In this document: one piece after another, positions 1 through 6,300 of the stretch
Layout: each line of letters starts with the position of its first letter
Numbering within the stretch: the first letter of the stretch is position 1
From: Endomicrobiia bacterium
Lineage (GTDB): Bacteria > Elusimicrobiota > Endomicrobiia > PHAN01
DNA: 8,377 nt
Reading direction: 5' to 3'
NCBI GenBank assembly: GCA_030018875.1
Contig: JASEHK010000054.1
Span: 1 to 8,377, forward strand
Notes under the pieces: generated by a model
What the model saw: only the letters and a program-made list of their open reading frames with translations
What the model was told of the DNA's origin: nothing
Databases searched by the model: none
Made by a program: the position numbers and the translations under genes

Positions 1-344
1 ATCCGGGTCTGACCGGCGCGGGAAATACCGCCTGCTGGCTTACGACGGGAGACGGCGGATGGATGGAAGCCAAAGTCCGCCGTTCCGACATAGACGCGCT
101 CGGCTCGAAGACGCTTAAATTCGCCGCGGCGGTTTTTGAAAATCAGATGGGACTTGTCGGCGATGTGGACTCGACGAAATATTACGCGCCGGACGCTCTC
201 GACGCGATGTCCGTCGCGCGTATATCGGGAGCAAGCACTTACAACGACTCGCAGTGGGGAATGAATTCGTGGGACGAGGATATCTCCGATTCCGACGCGG
301 ATTTCTGGGCGCAGGCGCAGATTGATTCCGCAGGGCTTAAAATA
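1..344 (+). other. C-terminal part of a CBM9/DOMON-like module (residues 1-114)
   Basis: The first visible residues resemble the last third of the complete module at residues 272-515. The strand W-M-E-A-K-V-R-R-S-D-I matches S-V-E-A-R-I-S-L-A-D-L, and both are followed by a hydrophobic strand (F-A-A-A-V-F against V-V-A-A-S-F), a G-D-x-D/T turn, and a closing segment with S-W-D-E-D or Y-W-G-R-E, then acidic residues and an aromatic strand. Modules of this kind bind carbohydrate or other ligands in known proteins. Binding here is inference, and the family name rests on motif resemblance only. Confidence 0.5.
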
Positions 345-3300
345 AATCGCCCTCCCGCCGCGCCAATACTTTCATCGCCTTCCGACGGCGCGGGCGTCAA
401 CACACATACGCCGACATTTTCGTGGAACGCGGCGAGCGATCCCGATACGGACGATGCGGTGACTTCGTATATGATAGAGATTTCAGCATCGAGCGATTTC
501 TCGTCGCTGGTTCACTGGCGCGTCAATATCGCGGGGACTTCATGGACGGTGCCGCAGGGATTTTTGGATCAGGGGCAGTATTACTGGCGCGTAAAAGCGC
601 GCGACCGCGGAGGGGCGGTTTCCGCGCCCTCGTCATCGCGCTCGTTCACTGTGGATACCTCCCCTCCGACGGTGAAATATAACACGCCTTCCGTCGCGGG
701 CTCTACGATGCCGGCGGCCGGTTCGGCTTCAGGGGTGGGCGGAAATTATTACGTATCCGACCCCGGCTCGACGATAGACATTGATTTTCTGAATCTTTCC
801 ATAGGAACGAAAACAATAACCGTAGACGGAAATCCCTCCGACTGGACGGGCGAGAAACATTCGACGATTCACGGCGTGGCGATAAGAGACGGCGAGTGGA
901 TTTATACCGGCTCCAAGGGCGACGCCAGAGAAGACCTCGGCGCGGACACTCCCAACGGCGACCTTACGGAATTCAGAATCACCTGCGATGCGACCAATCT
1001 TTACATTCTCATAAAATCATCGGACATAACGAATATTGACAAAGTCCATTACGTCGTCGGCTTCGACACCGACGGGGACTACACCAACGGCTACTCGTGG
1101 CTCGGCGACGATTCCGTTTCCGCAGACAACTCAGTGCCGCTTGCGCGCGGCTACACTTACGTTGACAAGATGTATCTTTTGAGATGCGCCGTCACAGGTT
1201 CTCCGACGATAGAATCGTGGAGCGGCGCGACGTGGGCCGCTCCGTCGGACTACGCGATTTCCATTTCGGCGGTCAACGACTCCGTCGAGGCGAGGATTTC
1301 TCTGGCTGATTTGGGAATAGGCGCTCTGCCGAAAACCGCGCGTGTGGTCGCGGCTTCTTTCATCAACACTCTCGGATGGGCGAACAGCGGCGACACGACG
1401 GCCGACATCGCGGGCGCGGGCGCGGGAGCATACGATGTCATTGACGGTCTCGGCGGTGATTTCGGAGTACAGACGAACTATTGGGGCCGAGAAATCGGCG
1501 CCAATGATTTGGACATCGGCCGCTACTACGATGTGCGACTCGGCGGGGAAAAAGCGAATATCGCCACGATAGATTACCGCGTCAACGGCGGCTCGTGGCA
1601 AAATCTCGCTGCGAACATTTCGTCCGACTATACCTCGAACTGGAATCCTTTTTCGTATGCTACGGATTCTTCGACCGGCTGCGTCGTGGATTTCCGCGCT
1701 TACGACACGGGCGGAAACTCGATAACGCAGTTGGCGGCGTTTCACTATTGGAAGGGCGGCCCGCCGTCGGCGGTGACAAATCTCTCATCGCTTCCCGGGT
1801 CGCTTCCCGGTCACATAAATCTTTCATGGACGGCGCCCGGCGACGACGGAAATTCTAATAATTTCGACGCCAATTCGCGCATTCACATAGCGACGACTAC
1901 TCTTTTTGCGGACGCCACGACTTATTCGTTCTGGTCAACGACAAAGAGGGATAACGCCGAAATACAGATTTCAACCTCAGGAGCCGGCCCCGGCCAGTCG
2001 TGGGGCCGGTTGCTAACGGGTCTTGCCGAGGGCGTTACTTATTATTTCAGAATCTGGCACAGGGACGAGGCCGGCAACTGGGCGACTATTTCCGTCGGGG
2101 CGACCACTTGGGCGCGCGTGGACGACACTGCCCCCGCGCCAGTGACGAACCTTTCGGCGAGTTGCGCTTCCGACGGAACGGGGATTGTTACGCTTTCGTG
2201 GACGGCTCCGAGAGAGGACGGCCCGACATCGGGCGGCGCTGCAACGTCTTACACGATAAAATACTCCACATGGGACTTTACAAATTTTTGGGACCATCCG
2301 AGCGTTTCCACCTGGACTATAGGCGTTCCCACTCCCGGAACACCCGGGACGACGCAGTCGCAAAGGATGATTTCGCTCCGCAACAACACAACTTACTTTT
2401 TCCACATAAAATCCACCGACGACAAAGGCAACGTCTCGCCGCTTGATGTTGGGACTACCGCCCAGCGCTATGTTCAGCATATTGTGATAAGCGAAATCCA
2501 GACCGACGGAGTCAACGCGGGCGACGAATTCGTCGAAATATACAACCCGCTTGACAACGCAATAGATTTAAGCGCGTGGTTCACCCGGTTGTTCCGCAGA
2601 AATTCCGGCGGTACCGACGGGACTATGGCTATAACCTGGATAAATCCCACGATACCCGCGAAAGGATATTCGCTTCTCGTGGGAACAAGTTCCGGTAATT
2701 CTTATCGAGGAAGTGTCGCTCCCGATGCCACTTACACGATAGCGACGAATAACATCGTTGCCGACGGCGCGGTTTATATAAGCACTCAAACCACCGCCAC
2801 GCCTGTCTGGTCGGCCACTCCGGGCCCGTGGGGATATGTCGCCGTGGACCTCGTTGGATACGGCGCCCAACCGTCGGGCGGGTATGAAACGGCTTCTTTT
2901 GCGACGAGTCCCGACGCGAACCGTTCACTTGAGCGGCGAGGGCTTTCCGGCGCCGACCCGACGGCATCGCCGGGGGCGATTGAGGGCAATTCGTGGGACA
3001 CAAACAACAACTCGGCCGATTTCGTTTATACATCCGCCTCCGACCCGCAGAACACTTTGTCGTCGAGAGAACCCGACACGACGTCTCCCAACGCCATATC
3101 CGACATAGCCGCCGCCACCGGCGCCTCGACTGACGGCGACATAAAACTGACGTGGACGGCGCCCTACGATGATTGGAATCTGGCGAACGCTCAAAATCTT
3201 TTGGGATATCCGCTCGCGGCCACATACCGTATAAAGTTTGCGCTTGCAAACATCACGGACTTCGACAATCCGCCATCGCCGAACTACTCTCTTGATTTAA

Positions 3301-6300
3301 CCACGACAAACGTAACGCCCGCGACCGCCGTCGGCCGCACCATAACGGGTCTGAACCCCGGCACGACGTATTACTTCGCGATAAAGACAAAAGACGACTC
3401 GGGTAACTGGTCGAGCTGGTCAACATCGGGTGTGAATAATAATAATCGTAATTTTGCGCTTGACCTTGTGCCCACGGCTCCGACGGTAGCGGTCAATTCC
3501 GTGAGCAGTTGGACTGTCACGATATCATGGACGAACAACCCGCCGTCCAATATAGACGACCTCGATAAGGTAAAAATCTACTACGCCACATATTCTTTCA
3601 CATCCGAAACGAATCCGAATGCCACTTATTACGGAATCGTTGCGAAAACAGACACGCCCAAAACGATTACCGGTCTTCTCGACTGGACGACATATTTTAT
3701 TCGTCTTAAAACAGTTGACTATGGCGATCAGGGAGGCGGGTTTTGGAGTTTTCCTCTTGAAAGCGCGCTATCAACGGAACGTTCGACACGCACACTCGAC
3801 GGAACACCTCCCTCCGTCGTCAATAATTTATCCGCGCTTACCGGCGCGGTCAACGGGCATATCTGGCTCAACTGGACGGCTCCGTCGGACAACCTCGGCG
3901 TTTCTTACTATGATATCCGGTATAGGACCGGCGGCGCTGTTGATGACGGCAACTGGGCGGCGGCGTCGCAAATCGCCAACGAACCGGCCCCCGCCGCCTC
4001 CGGAACTCAGGAATGGCTGCTTGTCACGGGGCTTGCGCAGGATGTCACGTATTATTTTAAACTAAAATCCGCAGACCTCGCGGGGAATATCTCATCTCTT
4101 TCGAATTCCGCTTATGCATACGCACAGTCGTCCGGCGCTGTTTTGCTTAATGAAGTCGCTCCGTCGGGCGGGAATTTTGTGGAGTTTCTCGTCGCAAAAC
4201 ACGGATGTTTCAGGGCTATGAATTTTTACGGCCGCGCGGGTGGCGACCTGACTTTGATAAGCACTTTTTCCGTAAGCGGGGCATGGAGCAATACAATGCC
4301 CACGGGAACTTTCATAGTGCTTAACTGCGCCGCCGGTTCCGACGAGTCGGCGATAACCGGGGGCGTAATCAACATTTATAAAAACGTTTCGCTCACCGCC
4401 ACCGACAATAATTTCATACTTTCCGGCCCCTTTGGCATTGACTACACCGGCGGGGTTTATGTCTCCGGCAATGTCATAGATTACATCGTTTTTGAAAATC
4501 AGGACACCACGCGCGACTCGAAGGTCACCTCCACGATGAAGAGTATGATTTCCCGGGGCGAGTGGTCGAGTGTTCTTGATGCGGTGGTTTACGACCCGCT
4601 CGCTTTTGACGCGCAGACGGCGAGAAATCTCGCCTCGTCGTCGGGAAACTCCGCCGCGAGAAATACCCCGACCACCGATACGAACTCGAAAGCCGACTGG
4701 TCGTTTCAGTCAAAATCAACAGCCGCGGCGAACGCCCCCTCGACCGCTTACGCCGGATATGGCGTTTGCTCAGCAGTTCCGGAAGTCGCTCTGCCCGACG
4801 AAATAATTACGGCGACGTTCACATATTCCGGCACGACGGGCGCGGGGTCTTTTGCCAACGACGACATCCGTCACACTTTCACTATTGACATACCGTCGGG
4901 CTGGACGCCGCCTCAGACGGCCTCTCCCGCCGAAATCGGATTTACAACGAACACCTTTTCTCTGACGGCGGGATATTCGATGACCATAGCCACTCTTTCC
5001 GCGGGCGGCTGGCGCGTGATACTTCCGATGGGCGATTTGACGGGCGGCTCCTCTTATAAAATCACCTATCGCGGGAAAGCCCCCGCGGCGGAACAGACCT
5101 ACACTTTTACAGCACGCTCCGACTACAAAGGCGTCAACGTGGCGGACATCGGGGCATCATCTCAGCCGTTTATAATAGTGGACGGCACCCCGCCGGGCGC
5201 GGTCACGAATCTTGCGGCCGTCCTGACAGGCGATTTGAGAATTACCCTTTACTGGACGGCGCCCGGCAATAACAATTATACGGGAGTTCTCGACGAAGGA
5301 AGCAAATTCCACATCGCCTCGACCACCGTTCTGGCGGACGCGCTCGACGCCGCTTACTGGTCGCCCGCCAAGCGCGATGCGGCGGAATTGAAAATTTCGA
5401 CTTCCGGCATAAACCCTGGCGTTTCTCTTTCGTCCGGACCTTATATTCTGACGGAAGGGGCGACTTATTACTTCCGCTTATGGACGAAAGACCGCGCGGG
5501 AAACTGGTCTCCGGTTTCAAACGGAGCCACCTCATATTGTACCGCCGAACCGCCGACGGCGATAAACAATCTCGCCGCCGCATCTTCCAATGTCGGCACG
5601 ATAGATTTGACATGGAACGCCACCGGCGACGACGGCTCCGTCGGAGACATAACGGGCGGGGCTTACGCCATACAGCGCTCCACATGGACGAACTTCGGGT
5701 CCATCGTCTGGTCAACGGCCAACGCCCAGGTCGCTGTCTCCACCAATGTTACGGCCGGCGCCGCTTGCGGTTATCGCGATTTCGGGCTTACGATAGGCGT
5801 CACATATTATTACCGTCTATGGCTCAGGGATGAAAACATCACCGGATGGTCGGCGCTTTCCGCCGGAGCGACGGCCGTCGCATCAAGAACAGTCTCCGAC
5901 GGCGGGGCGTTTGTGGTTTATTACGACACGACGGCTTATCAGACGCCGAGATACCGCGGCTGGACGAGCGACTTTTTCTCGTCGGAATATTCGCTTGACA
6001 ATTCCGCGGCGGTGGAGCCGGGCCTGAGCGGAAACTACGCCGCGGCCGCATCTGCGACGAAAAACGAAAGCGTGTTTCTCGTCGGAGGAAAACGCACGGC
6101 TACATACAGCGGGCTTTGGGCTTATGCGCATACCGGCTCTACATGGACGTATCTTAACTTTACGCCGGCGCCGGCTTACACCGACACCACCGTCGGAACG
6201 GTAAGACGCTTTGATGTCGCATACGAGCAGAAATCGGGACGCGCCGTTGCCGTTTACAGGAATGAGAATTTTTCAACCTCGCGGCCCGTTTACAGGATTT

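Noticed and set aside
63..65. ATG at 63 as the true start of the giant gene
   Set aside because: The frame is open to the window edge, the upstream codons encode part of the same beta-strand as in the second module copy, and no convincing ribosome binding site precedes it.
1409..1427. GC-rich hexamer repeat (GCGCGG type, about three copies)
   Set aside because: It encodes a short A-G-A-G-A-G turn and changes length only in whole codons; too short to suggest a functional element.
1131..1745. A 204-residue reading frame on the reverse strand
   Set aside because: It lies wholly inside the giant gene, is Arg-rich with no domain pattern, and is the expected antisense shadow of GC-rich codons.
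2629..3249. A 206-residue reading frame on the reverse strand
   Set aside because: It overlaps the clear lamin-tail coding sequence, is rich in Arg and Pro, and shows no recognisable motif or ribosome binding site.
5242..5715. A 157-residue reading frame on the reverse strand
   Set aside because: Low-complexity Arg/Ser composition opposite FN3 domains 7 and 8, typical of a shadow frame.
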